A DNA stretch of 64,000 nucleotides, taken from NCBI GenBank assembly GCA_037043455.1, contig JAWPHD010001212.1, positions 238,501 through 302,500 on the forward strand, written 5' to 3'. This DNA comes from Cyrtodaria siliqua. Taxonomy: Eukaryota; Mollusca; Bivalvia; Adapedonta; Hiatellidae. The notes under the pieces are model-generated. The model was given only the letters and a program-made list of their open reading frames with translations, was not told the DNA's origin and made no database searches. How positions within the stretch are numbered: position 1 is the stretch's first letter; the number at the start of each line of letters is the position of its first letter. A program made the translations under genes and the position numbers. Positions 21,246-33,539 of the stretch are shown piece after piece.

Positions 21246-22800
21246 GCCCAAGAGGGCCTTTGGGGGCATGTGGACGCTCTACAGGCTCAAGATTTATGTA
21301 TAAGGGGCCATAAGGCTTTCAACAAGAGCATCAATAATTGCATGGCAATCCATAGTCACCCACCGGCACTGACAAGCATTTTCTAGATATTTCCTATAGT
21401 GGAGGTCAACGATCAAGGTCAAGGTCACAATAACCTTATTTAGGTACGCGACACACCGCTATCCCAAGATGTATTCACATACCAATTTGTGTATATCTAA
21501 GTGTTATAGTATTGGAAATACGGTCCGGACAAGCATTTTCTATGACAGAGGTCGCAGGTCAAGATCACAATGACCTTATTTTGATACGCGACACACCACA
21601 CTCCCAAGATGTATTCAGATACATTTTGATACAGTTTGGTATCTCTAAGTGTTGAAGTACTGAAAATACGGTCCGGACAAACATTTTATATGACGGTGGT
21701 CACAGGTCAAGGCCAAGTTCACAGTGACCTTATTTTGGTACGCGACACACCGCTATCCCAAGATGTATCCACACACAAAGTTTGGTATCTCAATGGCTTA
21801 TAAGATTAAAAATATGGCCCGGACAAGAATTTTTCGGAACATTTTCTATAACAGAGGTCACAGGTCAAGGTCACAGTGACCTTATTTTGGTACGCAACAC
21901 ACCGCTAACCCAAGATGTAATCACATACTACGTTTGGTATATCTCAGTGCTACAGTATTGAAAATACGGTCCGGTCAAGCATTTTCTATGACAGACGTCA
22001 CAGGTCAAGGTCACAGTGATCTTGTTTTGGTACGCAACAAACCGCTATCCCAAGACGTATTCACATACCAAGTTTGGTATCTCTAAGTGTTATATTATTG
22101 AAAATATGGTCCAGACAAGCATTTTCCATGACAGAGGTCACAGGTCAAGGTCACAATGACTTATTTTGGTACGCGACACACCGCTATTCCAAGATGTATT
22201 CAATACCAAGTTTGGTATCTCTAAGTGTTGCAGTATTGAAAATACGGTCCGGACAAGCATTTTCTATGACAGAGATCACAGGTCAAGATCAAGGTCACAG
22301 TGACCTTATCTTGGTACGCAGCTCACCGCTATCCCAAGATATACTCAAATACCAAGTTTGGTATCTCTAAGTGTTATAGTATTGAAAAAACGGTCCCGAC
22401 AAGCATTTTCTATGACAGAGGTCACAGATCAAGGTCAAGGTCGCAGTGACCTTATTTTGGTACGCGACGCACCACTATCCCAAGATGTATCTACACACCA
22501 AGATTGGTATCTCGAAGTGTTATTGTATTAAAAATATGGACCGGACAAGCATTTAAATGACAGAGGTCACAGGTCAAGGTCACAGCGACCTTATTTTGGT
22601 ACATAGCGACATACCGCTATCCCAAGATGTACCCACATACCAAGTTTGATATCTCAAAGTCTTATAGTATTGAAAATACAGCCCGGACAAGCATTTTCGG
22701 AAGCACTAAAGAACGGACGGACTGAAGGACGGACGGACGGGGTGCAAACCTATAGTCCCATCCCCCGGGTCCGGTGGGGCCTAAAAAGACACCGTATTTG
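21240..22800 (+). mobile_element. Tandem-core element with about 147-base units
   Basis: Begins AACAAGAGGCCCAAGAGGGCC directly at the end of the previous element. From about 21,360 to 22,700 there are nine to ten units containing GGTCACAGGTCAAGGTCACA, CCGCTATCCCAAGATGTAT and CGGTCCGGACAAGC. It ends after GGACGGACGG near CCCCGGGTCCGGTGGGG. Open frames inside merely translate the repeat and are not genes. Confidence 0.75.
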
Positions 22801-22915
22801 CATTATTAGTGTATATGATGCCCCTTCCTCCAGGCCCAACTATAACATAAGAGGAAACAAATGTATAGAGTGTAATCTCATCATCATGTTTCATTTGAGA
22901 CATAATTATAAAAAA

Positions 22916-23862
22916 CAAGAAAGGTTACAGTAAGTGACAAATGCCCCCGAAGTGACCTGTAAGTGTGACCTTGACCTTGGAGCAATCTGAAACCAACAGA
23001 TATATTTAAAAATAATTAAAAAAAAAAAAGATATTAAAAAAAGCAAACATGAAAAAAACACAATTTGACCTTTGACCTCTAAGTGTGACCTTGACCTTGG
23101 GGCCACAGACCTGGATTTTTACTCGACACATCGTCTTATTGTGGTGAGAACTTGTGCCAAGTAATTTGAAAATCCGTACATATATGCCAGTTATTGACCG
23201 GACACGATCTAACCTTTGACCTATGTGTGACCTTGACCTTGTGCCACGGACCTGGATTTTGTGCGCGACACATTATGTTGTTGTTGTGAGCACTTGTGCC
23301 ACGTTAATTCAAATTCTGTCAAGAAATGCCAGAGTTATTGACCGGAAATGATTTGACCTTTGATCTCTAAGTGTGACCGAGACCTTGGAGCGACGGACTT
23401 GGATTTGGTGCGCGACATGTCGTCTGATTGTGTTAAGCACTTGTGCCAAGTTATTTGAATATCTGTCCAGGAATGCCAGAGTTATTGACTTGACACACTT
23501 TGACCTTTGACCTCTAAATTTGACCTTGATATTGGAGCCACGAAACCGGGTTTTGTGCATGACACGTCGTCTAGTTGTGAGCAATTGTGCAGAGTTACTT
23601 GAAAATCTGTCAGAGTTATTAACCGTTCTCGAAAGCACTTTGTATTGACATTTGACCTCTAAGTGTGACCTTGACCTTGGAGCCACGGACTTTGGTTTTG
23701 TGCGCGACACGTCGTCTATTTGTGGTGAGAAATTGTGCCAAGTTATTTGAAAATCTGTCCATGAATGTCAGAGTTATTAATCGGACACGAAAGCTCTTTG
23801 TTTTGACCTTTGACTTCTAAATGTGACCTTCACAAAAGCACTTTGTTTTCACTTTTGACCTG
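22916..23862 (+). mobile_element. Tandem-core element, 3' truncated, relative of the one at 15.5 kb
   Basis: Begins AACAAGAAAGGTTACAGTA and TGCCCCCGAAG (22,941-22,951), the same end as at 15,481. About six units of about 147 bases follow with TTTGACCTCTAAGTGTGACC. The matching inverted end is absent; the copy stops at about 23,862 in a run of A, so it is truncated. Confidence 0.7.
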
Positions 23863-24439
23863 CAAAAAAAAAAAATGTCGATACGAACAACTTCCACCAT
23901 GTCTGGTTGGTTAATTAAATGAAATATGATAACGCGAATTCGGTTGAAAACCTAAACAACAGGATGTATACCGAATTACATATAATGAGACGGACACAAA
24001 GCGAAGAAACTAATTTAAAAGCAAAGACAGCGGAGTTGTCTGATGGGTGATGAAGATGTATATGTGTGGTTAAGTGCCATCGACGGTAAATATATAACAT
24101 GATTCTCCTACACGAACTATCGTCATTCTTATAGATCACGGATGTCATATGCATTTAAACTGTTAAAATCGAAACGTGTGTATCACGGGTAAACTCCCTG
24201 AGCTTCAAACTGCAATAGACTGTGGATATCGGTACATCAAGTGGAATTGAAAATTACTGCGGTATGGGTTTTATTACAAAGGGTTTCACAAATACAGTAG
24301 TCAGAATATCCGATGGGTGTAAATATATATATATTTACAAATATATATATAAGGGCGAGAAAATACATACATCTACAAAATACCTTTCAAAAAGCACTGG
24401 ATCCCCGAGGGGATACGAAAATGTTGGAATAAATTAATA
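23863..24439. other. Non-coding stretch, nothing recognised
   Basis: Short chance frames only. A small AT microsatellite lies near 24,325-24,352. Confidence 0.3.
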
Positions 24440-25514
24440 GATGGGGAAAAAAACATTTATATAGTGCTACAGTTAATAAAAACCCAAGCGCTTTCGGCTT
24501 ACGCCTTCATCAGGGGTACACAAACACCAAAATAACAAATACGAACAAAAAAACTCTAAAAGACACGGTAGTTTAAATAAAACTCTTTAAAAAACAAGTT
24601 ATCGTTTGGCAGTGTTGCAGAAACTGGTTACTTTGAATAGACACTCTGGAGCCAAATGTGATACTTATAAAAGAATATATCTGGTTGGATGAGGGTAAAA
24701 CTGTAACCTGACATTTAGTTATGAAGAGAGAATAAAAATGTGGAAAAGATAACACAAACTCTACCACAAAACCTAAAACCTAAAATCGATACTGCAGGAT
24801 AAAGTATAAAGCAACTTCAAAGCTAATAAACAACAATGAAAAAGTCTAAACAAAATAAATTAAATAAATGGAGATATTTTGATCAAGGGAAGTAACAAAA
24901 GTACTAATAATAGAACATTGCTGGTTGGATGAAAGTAAAATTGTACGCTGACATTTATGATTAGTCATGAAGAGAGAGAATGTGAGTGAATAACTCTACC
25001 TCTATACCCAAGACAAATAATCGATACTGCAGGATATAGTAAAAACAACTCCAAAGTTAATTGAAACTATGAATAAGGCTACAATAATATATAAATGGAG
25101 AACATTGGATGAAGGAAAGTAATAAAAACCGGAATATGTGTGTTTACATTTATATATTCTGTAGTATGTATTTAGTCCCCTTTGTTGATTACTACTGGAT
25201 GTTTTGTGTTTAAGCGTCTTATCCAGTACGTTTCACGCAATTTACGTTCAACGACTTGTCTCTGACATGTATTGAACACAATCCAAATTGGACCGACGCA
25301 GAACGTAAATGGCGTGAAACGTACTGGATAAGACGCTTAAACACAAAACATCTAGTAGGAGTTGCTTTATACTTTATTTAAACTACCGTGAATTTTATTG
25401 TTTTTTTGTTCGTATTTGTTATTTTTGTGTTTGTGTAGTCCCCTGATAAAGGCGTAAGTTGAAAGCGCTTGTGTTTTTATAAACTGTAGCACTGTATAAT
25501 GTTTTCCCCATCGT
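24440..25514. mobile_element. Element with about 110-base terminal inverted repeats
   Basis: The left end GATGGGGAAAAAAACATT (24,440) and right end ATGTTTTCCCCATC (25,501-25,514) begin inverted copies that continue through CTACAGTT, AAGCGCTTTC, TACGCCTTxATCAGGGG and AATAACAAATACGAACAAA. Inside are two tandem copies of a roughly 235-base unit (CGATACTGCAGGATA at about 24,788 and 25,021) and a second inverted repeat at 25,197-25,352. No transposase. It is therefore a non-autonomous DNA element, superfamily unknown; the right flank is an AT microsatellite. Confidence 0.75.
25197..25352. repeat. Nested palindrome inside the 24.4-kb element
   Basis: About 52-base arms: GATGTTTTGTGTTTAAGCGT on the left and its complement on the right, running through CCAGTACGTTTCACG. 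The loop is about 50 bases. Nearly perfect, hence young or selected. Confidence 0.8.
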
Positions 25515-25834
25515 ATATATATATATATAGGGAGAACTATTTTTGAACTACCAAGGACAGACAACCAACGGACGAACTACGCCTGTACAGATATATATAT
25601 ATATATACATTGTGTACATTCGGAATGTTGACTTCCGTTTCTCCGTTTCTCCTCTGTCAATAAATGCCTTGAGTTTTAGGCAAAGTATATCTCAAATGCA
25701 ATCTAGGCATGGCCAGTGTTGATCGGGGTGTATATTCCAACATATAATTTACACCGTGTCTAAATTGCATTCTTGGCTGGGGTTAACTTTTCTGAAGAAC
25801 CACTTGGAAAGCAATGTAGAATATGCATGATGCA
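25515..25834. other. AT microsatellites and non-coding sequence
   Basis: (TA)n tracts at about 25,516-25,532 and 25,591-25,606, then sequence without recognisable features. Confidence 0.4.
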
Positions 25835-26030
25835 TTAAAAAAGATTATGAGAGTGAACGTTTGGAAACGGCCGAACACGATAAATACGAAATATTGTATT
25901 CTCGGTTTGATTGAGGCTGTTCATGAACGATAGCGAAATATGCTTGCTACCGCTCACACCCTTAGCCCCGGGTTGATCAGAACTCAATACTCATAAACTC
26001 AACAGTACCGAATGTTAACCATACTATGCC
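25835..26030 (+). repeat. S2 hairpin repeat, diverged copy
   Basis: Contains TTTGGAAACGGCCGAACACG, CTCGGTTTGATTGAGGCTG and the second stem (GCGAAATATGCTTGCTACCGCTC region). More worn than other copies. Confidence 0.65.
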
Positions 26031-26509
26031 GGTGGACATATCGACCTTGATACTTATAAAATACTTTTTTTTTCTCTACCGGATCTTAATTAGCTAATAT
26101 TACTGGGGGTAAATTTTGTAAATTTTAAATTGATAGCAGACAATGAGAAAACGTGTTTTCAGGATGTAGCAATAATTTTGTAAGTAATGGAATAATTTTA
26201 TATTTGACTCAGTAAATATCCATAGATTCAAAAACAAGTTCAATTCAATCCATGATTTAGGATTTAGGATATATCAAAATGTATTTAGTTATTCACCACT
26301 GCAACGCGCATAATGTAGAGACAGTACAGTGTATAACAACACAGTATACATTCGTTTATTGTTTGACTGTGGCCTTTAACGTTTTGTAAATTGGCGGTAT
26401 ATTAGTGACTCTTCAGTTAACAAACTAACAAAAATCTTTACGAAATTAGTCTTTTAATTTACGTAAATAAAACACATTTCAGCAATATAAATGTGCGTGT
26501 AAATATAAT
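26031..26509. other. Non-coding stretch, nothing recognised
   Basis: AT-rich, no reading frame or repeat recognised. Confidence 0.3.
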
Positions 26510-26830
26510 ATAGACATAAAAATCGAACAGGAAAAGCAGCATTCAATTACGACAGTCAACCGCAAACATACACAGAAACAAACAACAAATTTAAAGATGA
26601 ATAAAAGGCCAAATAAGACATCACAAACGCAAAAAGGTTCACAATAGGGCTACCGCCTTGGAACGGTAGTAGCAAAAAAGGCCGTTGGGGTTTAAACCAA
26701 GCTCTTGGGTGCAACAAACCTCACACTTACCCTACCGTCAACCCAATAAAACGGGACAGTTTAAATAAAGAAATCCCCGCCATGAACTATTCTCTACCCA
26801 ACGAGGCAGCAGTTATAGGCAATACAAGTA
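26510..26830 (+). repeat. Repeat family X, long copy
   Basis: Carries the complete set of landmarks from GCAGCATTCAA through GGGCTACCGCCTTGGAACGG, AACCTCACACTTACCCTA, AATAAAACGGGACAGT to ACGAGGCAGCAGTTATAGGC. A useful reference for the full family length of about 320 bases. Confidence 0.7.
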
Positions 26831-27599
26831 AACGAATAAATATAATTACAAACTGCGAACAATACACATATTTACTGCATTCTGATTGATTAGTCATTCT
26901 TAAAAGTGTCCTGTTATTTCTCAGTAACACGACAAAATAAAATAGTTCCAATTGCGCAGGCGCAGACTAAACTGGAAGCCCAACATTTTATATGAGCGGC
27001 GAAAGGGGTCCGGGGTATGCTCGGGCTTCGTTATAAGGATTGTTACGCGGTTTTATAAAATTTGGGACCCATCATTGCCGTGTTATACTTCGATAACATC
27101 GCAAAATATGAAAAACAATCCTTAAACAAAAAAGCAATAGCCTAGAAAGCCACAAAGAAGACACATCTAACTTTAGTAACCATCCCTGGATAACACAAGA
27201 AGTCAATAGTTTTAAGGGCAGACATCGCTTAAAATGCCTTCTTAAACCTGATTGATGAAGCAGCGACATAAGAATTCGAAGTTCAAAAGAAAACGATTAA
27301 AGTTGAGAAATAACAACCTGTCATGCATAGTAATTTGGTAACGGCCCCGCATCACTACTTCTTACGGTATTAACAGCTTAGCGTACATGTTTTACTTAAG
27401 TCTATTTAAAGCGGTGACGGCCATCTTAGATGTGCAGAAAGTTGACCTGTATTTAGGACTAACAATACATAGCTGCACTGCACATGTATATTTCATGGGA
27501 TCCGATCAAACTTTTGGATTTTGAATTAAAATGGATTTCTTTTAATTCCAATTAAATATTATGTGAATTAGAATAAGTATTAGTAACGCTATCAAGTAA
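26831..27599. other. Non-coding, possible worn LINE linker
   Basis: At about 27,163-27,255 the plus strand reads SNFSNHPWITQEVNSFKGRH, resembling the PWIT.E motif between endonuclease and reverse transcriptase of some LINEs. Too short to be sure. The rest is unrecognised. Confidence 0.3.
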
Positions 27600-27837
27600 T
27601 AACTACTGAAGCGGGGATCCCTTGAAATAAACAAACACAAACAAGAAAAGCTGTAGCAAACTTGGTTTTATTGAGTTTGTTCATGAGCGGCTTTTAAGGT
27701 GTTATTCTATTTTAAAGGCACCATGAATGAACTCAAGGAATCAGTAAGTAATAATGATAATAATGCGTGTGTTATTTTCGGTGGAATTTATACAGACGCT
27801 TCGATGCACTACACGGACGCTAGCGTGAATGTCAATA

Positions 27838-27962
27838 AACATGATAGACAATATCATGTTAGTGCCTGATCTCATCAAGTTTATCAGGTGAGGCTGAGAA
27901 AAACATAAAGCCCGAGGCTGTTGAGATCAGCCACTAACGTGATATTCTATTTATCATGTTGA
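27838..27962. repeat. Inverted repeat with about 43-base arms
   Basis: Left arm contains ATATCATGTTAGTGCCTGAT and right arm its near-complement ATCAGCCACTAACGTGATAT; the intervening loop is about 38 bases. Confidence 0.75.
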
Positions 27963-28015
27963 TCGTTTAAGATCATTTAATTTAACTTCTTTTCCCATTT
28001 CTTTCCGTTCAACCC

Positions 28016-28070
28016 AGACGTCATCAAATTCACCATGACGTCATCAAATAGGGTGCTGACGTCATCAAAA
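28016..28070. repeat. Three spaced GACGTCATCAAA words
   Basis: AGACGTCATCAAA at 28,016, TGACGTCATCAAA at 28,036 and 28,057, about 20 bases apart. TGACGTCA is the consensus of CREB/ATF-type sites, but nothing else suggests a promoter here. Confidence 0.5.
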
Positions 28071-28880
28071 GATCTAGCAATGAACACAAACAAGAGAGAA
28101 ATGTTTCATACTCGGGGTTATTGGGTCTGTTCATGAGAAGTAATATATGGTGGAGCAGTCCTCATGCCCCGCTATAATAGGTTTAAAGCCACTCTTGTGG
28201 ATTCTATGATTCCAAAGGACCAGTATGTAATAAGACTTTTGATTTGCTGTCTCAGATACTTTTATTTCTGCCGCACAGCACTCAAAGAACGCTAGTGTGA
28301 ATGACAATACATTCTGAAATGGGGGACCCTTGAAAGCAACAGACACAAATGAGATAATAGCAAACTCGATATTGTTTACTTTGTTCTGAGGTATTCTATG
28401 GTGAAACACCTTTTATGCCTCACAGCACTGGCTTGTGTGGTATTCTACTTTAAAACCACATTGAATTGGCTAGACGATTATAACACTACTCATTCGTGGC
28501 GAAGGAAGACTTAGACAAGAAAAATCCGTTTCAGACCCCGTGTCAAAAGTTTTCACAGAGAGATTATATACGATGCAATAACACCAGTTATGCGTCCTAC
28601 ACCGGCTTAAGTGGTATTCTACTATAACGCCAAATAAATCGGCTCGACTTAAATAACCATTCAGTAATAACACTCGCAAATAAATACAAAAAAAAAAGGA
28701 ATATGTCGAAAGAAACACATACAACACAAGCAGACAAGAGAGGTAAGTAGCAGACTCTGCATTATTGAATCAGATGCAACACCTCGAACGCCCTCAGCAC
28801 CGGGATAAGCAGATTCTACCACAAGGATTAAGCCCGATGATCCCTAATGACTAGTAAGTAAGTAATAACGTAGTTTTTTC

Positions 28881-30736
28881 CTAGTCTGTGAGATCTTTTA
28901 CGTCCGCCATACCAGTTTTACGTGAAGAAAAGCCTTCGATGGCATTTGCCTGAGTATCTGGTGAAAGACTCATCATGCAATTTCGTTCATAGCAAAACAA
29001 AAATAAATCTGGGACAAGAAGTACACGATGTGAACCAATCGGGGAAACCAACAATTTGCAAATAAAAAGAGTTTCCTACCAGACGAAATCATAAATTTAA
29101 TATAAGCTCTAAACAAACTGTTTGACAGGCTCACGTAGTGTATTTGTTTAAAATGCATTTTGAAAATATCATGAATATGGTTCAGTATCAATTGCACAGG
29201 TCAAAAATATACTTTATTTGCTAGCCAAGGTGTTTCGAATAAAATCAATAAGTTGCCGTTGATAAGGTCGAGAGGTAGTGCTGTAAATTGTGTGGACGTG
29301 TCATAAGTTCGAATATATAACACGTGATTGCACATTTTACTGACAGCAAATCTCCTGAATATTTAATTGAATAAAACGTATTATTCTCAGAGTTTTCATA
29401 AGCTTTTGTACAACACTGATTAACTTGATCTTTTAAGGACAGAATTACAAGAAGTTACACGTCTGTGGATGCGTGTAGTGTTGCGCGGCATTATAATTAG
29501 AAATAACAAGAGTTTTTTAATGTCGTTTATTTTTTTATAATTAGGGAGTCCAGATGTTTATATTTTACATAATCTAGTGCAATGTCTCATTAACGGATGC
29601 ATTACTCGTGCTCACTGTAATACTCATCAAATGCCTGATTAAAATAAACCATCGAGACAATTAACTGAAAATCAATTTTGTTTATTGTCAGGTTTTTAAT
29701 TCATACATTTTTTTTCAAATAGAAGTTTGTAAAAGGCGGAAAACGTTTAAGGTCTAATTACACTAAATCAACAGGATGTGCTCGCCTGGTGCAGTCGAAA
29801 GAAGTTCTGTATTAAAGAGTGCTAATATTTTTTTCTTTAAAAACATTTTTGTAGTGCAGTTCCCTGTTATTGTTTGGCTGTAACTGTATTCTGGACATGT
29901 TGTTGATATTTGAAAATGCAGCTCATCATGTTTTTGACAGTTTTTGGTATAAATTTGAGAAGTGAAAGTAGACAGGGTATGAAATTGCAAGGGGTAAAAA
30001 TAGTGTTGACCTTTGACCCGGTGTTAGTATACGACTGAAGAAATGTTTCTTATAAGGTATTAAACCCCTATTTCCTTGTTGATGTTTAATAGCAGACATG
30101 CTTATTTGCATGATAAAGTAAGTTTCCCAGCATTCTAACGAGGTTTGAGTTTTTAACAGGTTGTCAACATTCTAACTTTACTATGGAAGGGCAATGGAGA
30201 CTCATTTAGGCTATTATAACCTTAAAAATAGTTCGAGTAAACAATCTGTAATATTCATATCTTATCATACACACGAGCATTAGCTCCGCAATTCTTGCAT
30301 ATATTTGGCTCATTGCTAACTTGTCTGATATCCTATTTGGTCAAATATTTAAATATGTTTTGGTGGAAATCTGTTCAACTCTTCGTATGAATGAGATACA
30401 TGATTATAGACGACTTCAATGTTGTAAATTTACTTGTTTAGCTCTATTTATAAGATAAATCATGAAGCCAATTTGGCTGTTTAAATGACGTCAGATTTGT
30501 TACGCGGTTGTTCGCACTAAAAATGATACGATACCTTAAACACAACTTGAAGTGACACAATGACATTGTATATAAAACAAATGTACTAGGTAATAAAGAC
30601 GAACCGGAAATATAACAGTCAACCACAACAACAAGACAAATAATTAAAAACAACAACACCTATATGGCAAAATAGAAGCAAGTTGTGCGAAATAACAAAC
30701 ATAAACCGGTTGCTTATAGGGAGTGATGAAAAAGCG
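28881..30736. other. Non-coding stretch, nothing recognised
   Basis: AT-rich with only short frames. Around 30,590-30,660 a worn stretch (AACAGTCAACCACAACAACAAGACAAA) resembles part of family X. Confidence 0.3.
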
Positions 30737-30809
30737 TTCCTCAACTGGGAATCGAACCCAGGGTCTCTGGTTTTCCGAACCAGCGCTTGTACCATTGAGC
30801 TATCGAGGA
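30737..30809 (-). tRNA. tRNA-like gene, apparent anticodon GGA, C at position 33
   Basis: Seventy-three bases fold into a full cloverleaf on the minus strand: acceptor TCCTCGA/TTGAGGA (7 pairs, one G-T), D stem GCTC/AAGC with one mismatch, anticodon stem CTGGT/ACCAG, T arm CTGGG/CCCAG around TTCGATT. A box TAGCTCAATGG and B box GGTTCGATTCC are canonical, and five T follow three bases after the end, a polymerase III terminator. The seven-base anticodon loop is TCGGAAA, so the anticodon is GGA (serine), yet position 33 is C instead of the nearly invariant T and the variable arm is only five bases, not long as in serine tRNAs. It is either an odd tRNA or a tRNA-derived repeat; identity uncertain. 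Confidence 0.65.
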
Positions 30810-33539
30810 CATACGGTTAGGAATAGATTCATCATTTACTCCTACCCGATCACATACACCCGCACCGGACTAAAATTCGTCAATGAATGTCTAATTATAC
30901 AGGAGAACCACCACTGGTGTTTCTCAGGATGATCCTGGACGAGGCCCAAAATACAACAGGTGGTAAAAAATCAAAATCGTTTAAGATAATCTTGAAAATA
31001 AGAAAAAGGTCCTATAGAAATAACAAACCAACACGTATCCTAAGTCCGCTCTCAAACACATACATCAAATTAAATATGCCATTGAAAGGACAAGAAAATC
31101 GATATGACCTTCTGGTTAGCTTAAACCCCAAAATACAAGTGACAGGGAAGCATGCTTGTGCTGCAGATTAATGGGCAATTATCACAGTATGTGATCATTA
31201 TTGACCACGCACTTGTGGGCAATGTAGATACATCCAACAAGTACTGTATTTATCTGCATAAAACATGTACAAGACATAATGAATTAACTAATGGTTATAC
31301 ATAAAACTATAGGTTAGCATATACCTGTAAAGTCTATGATGCTAGTTTATGCAGCAAATAAATGTAAACAAAATCAAGATTTTCCCTCGATAAAAGATAG
31401 CCTGTTAGTATAAAAAAAAAAGAAAAAAGTTGAAATCATTATACTCACACTCATTCAGACAAACGAGTTTTGAGATTCATGGTAATAAATTATATGATCT
31501 AGCAATGAATATCTCCAAATTATCTTTGTATGGGTCTAGAAACGCATTACTCACATTTTCTCCTGGGAGAAGTATTTGGGGCTTTAAATCGACTTAACGT
31601 GTACACAGCCCCGTAGTATCCTCTCTCCAGCGCCTGAATTGACAAGAAAGATAGTGCAGTTAATAGTACTCGTACATCCCATCAAAAGAAAATCTCTAAC
31701 AATAAAGTTCACATCCGGAGAAATTAGCCAACGACATACGAATATATTTTTGCAAAAATGTATCAAATAAATATAATAAGAAATTCCTCAACATAAGATG
31801 TTATTCTAGAGACATCCGTGTCCAAAATAGAGATAATTAACGATATCGAAAATAAAATCATCTCTCTTCATATAAAGTCTGCTTATTATTACTCCATTAT
31901 CAATTGAGATGCCAATCGAGCAAATATCGGAAATATTAGCTTTGTTAGGTTGAAGCTCTTTAGGGTATATATTGATTACCACAGGAGAAAATAAATGGTT
32001 GCCAATGTTTAATACATCATTCAGATACCGAGAGGAGTTATTAAAGACTTCGATGAAATTTGCCGGAGTATCGCTACAAGAATCAACATGAAATCTACGT
32101 CATAGCAATACAAAAACAAATCTACGACAATAGGAGCACAGTTCGTACACAAAGAGAACAACAACTTAAAATATTACTACTGATAACCTTGTCTATGATA
32201 AGGTTGTGTGATAAAGTGTTTTGTGAAAGCTGCATTTCCTGTTCGACTTTTATACTTATTTTTTATAGATGAAACGAATGATATACCTCAGTATCCTATT
32301 GTCAACCCAGTCACAACGTAGTAAATTAAAACATCACTTTCAGGCTTTATCCTCTACCAAACTAGGCAGCAGTAGTAGGCAATATAATAATAACAAACAA
32401 ACAAACAAACAACAAATACTAGGCTAAAAGAAACATAAGCAACATTTCAAAAATAAAGAGGTGGACAATAGGGGTACCACATCGAGGGTTCAGCCCACAA
32501 TATTCTAACTACATATGAATAAAGAAGGAAATAGAATAGTTTTGCGCTAAGCCCTCGACATGTAAACGGTCAGTGGCTAAAGGCAGCTGGGGATTTAATA
32601 CATAATGGGCCTTAAAGATGAATGGCCGCCCTTTTTGTAGTATTATCATGATTATCAATTAACAAATTTAACTCTTAAGCATCATATGAACATTTCTTGA
32701 TAGTCCCGGAGAGAAACAAATATTTAAAAGTTGCATGTAAAAATAAGTATTTTGCATCAGGTAGCTACTACTTTTACCACTTCGTGACTGCACGGAGAAA
32801 TGAGGTAAATCTGAATTGTATAGCTGCACAAATATTGCCAGATAATTGATAAATACATTTACCTGTGTATTAATTTACCTTTTCAAAGTTTTCTACGTCA
32901 TCAAATAAAAACTTATTCTCGCTTTTCACAAATATTGCAATGTGTGAATTGTAAATATCTATTGTTGTGTATTGATTTCGATTTAAATAAACATAAACAT
33001 GTTCATGAAACAAAACATGCCGGGGAATATTTATGTTTAAGTGTGTACACATACACTAGTGTATTATAATATCTAAGTCTTGGTTTTATTAGAATCCCAG
33101 AACCCATGTTATGCAATCTAAAACGTGTGCGTTATATATTTAATTATTTCTAAAGTGTTGTGAATGTGGCGATGAAATTATCAAGCCGTCAACATGATAA
33201 ATCGTTCATGTCCTCTTAATTAACCGAGAAGTGTCTCAACTTTTATTTACAACTCGTTTAAAGCCGTATCTGATTCCTTCTTGATCAGATCTAATGGCAA
33301 AGCATGGACTGTTTCAAGAATTGGAAGAAAGATTCATTAAAGAATCGGAAGACATTGATATCTTTTGTTATGCGTCATTTTCTTCTTCTATATATTCAAC
33401 GTCTCTACATTCTTCCTGCAAGTGTTTGTTTTTAAATAAACCATTTCGACATTTCATAGTTCATATTAATATTATTTTTAAAATGTTTCAATCGCTTTCA
33501 TGCAATCTTGCCACCACCCTTTTGTGTTTGTGATGTCGT
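30810..33539. other. Non-coding stretch with a partial family X copy
   Basis: Nothing coding recognised. 32,240-32,410 contains TGTCAACCCAGT, CCTCTACCAAACTAGGCAGCAG and AGTAGGCAATATAA, the 3' half of family X. The TAACAAACAAACAAACAAAC run near 32,390 is a short microsatellite. Confidence 0.4.

Larger units (their letters stand above)
27600..28880 (+). repeat. Cluster of S1 hairpin repeats with a central inverted repeat
   Basis: About five worn S1 modules at 27,612-27,755, 28,076-28,232, 28,330-28,475, 28,510-28,670 and 28,730-28,875, recognised by TTGAGTTTGTTCATGAG-like stems, GGTATTCTAC..TTAAAG, and GGACCAGTAxGTAATAA. Between the first two lie an inverted repeat (27,838-27,962) and three TGACGTCATCAAA-like words. 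Open frames here are chance. Confidence 0.65.

Noticed and set aside
22074..22933. Repetitive open frames (SLSVxLLKIxSxQAFSMTE) as a repeat protein
   Set aside because: The periodic peptide comes directly from the 147-base tandem repeat, and the frame is not kept between units.
24600..25060. LTR retrotransposon based on repeated GAAGAGAGA segments
   Set aside because: The copies are adjacent tandem units inside an inverted-repeat element; no coding region or primer-binding site.
27600..28880. CRISPR array
   Set aside because: Units are long, unequal and diverged, with no constant short repeat and unique spacer pattern, and the genome is eukaryotic.
33294..33533. 79-codon open frame starting MAKHGLFQELEERFIKES as an exon
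   Set aside because: The first half looks protein-like but the rest is low complexity; no flanking exons or homology recognised.
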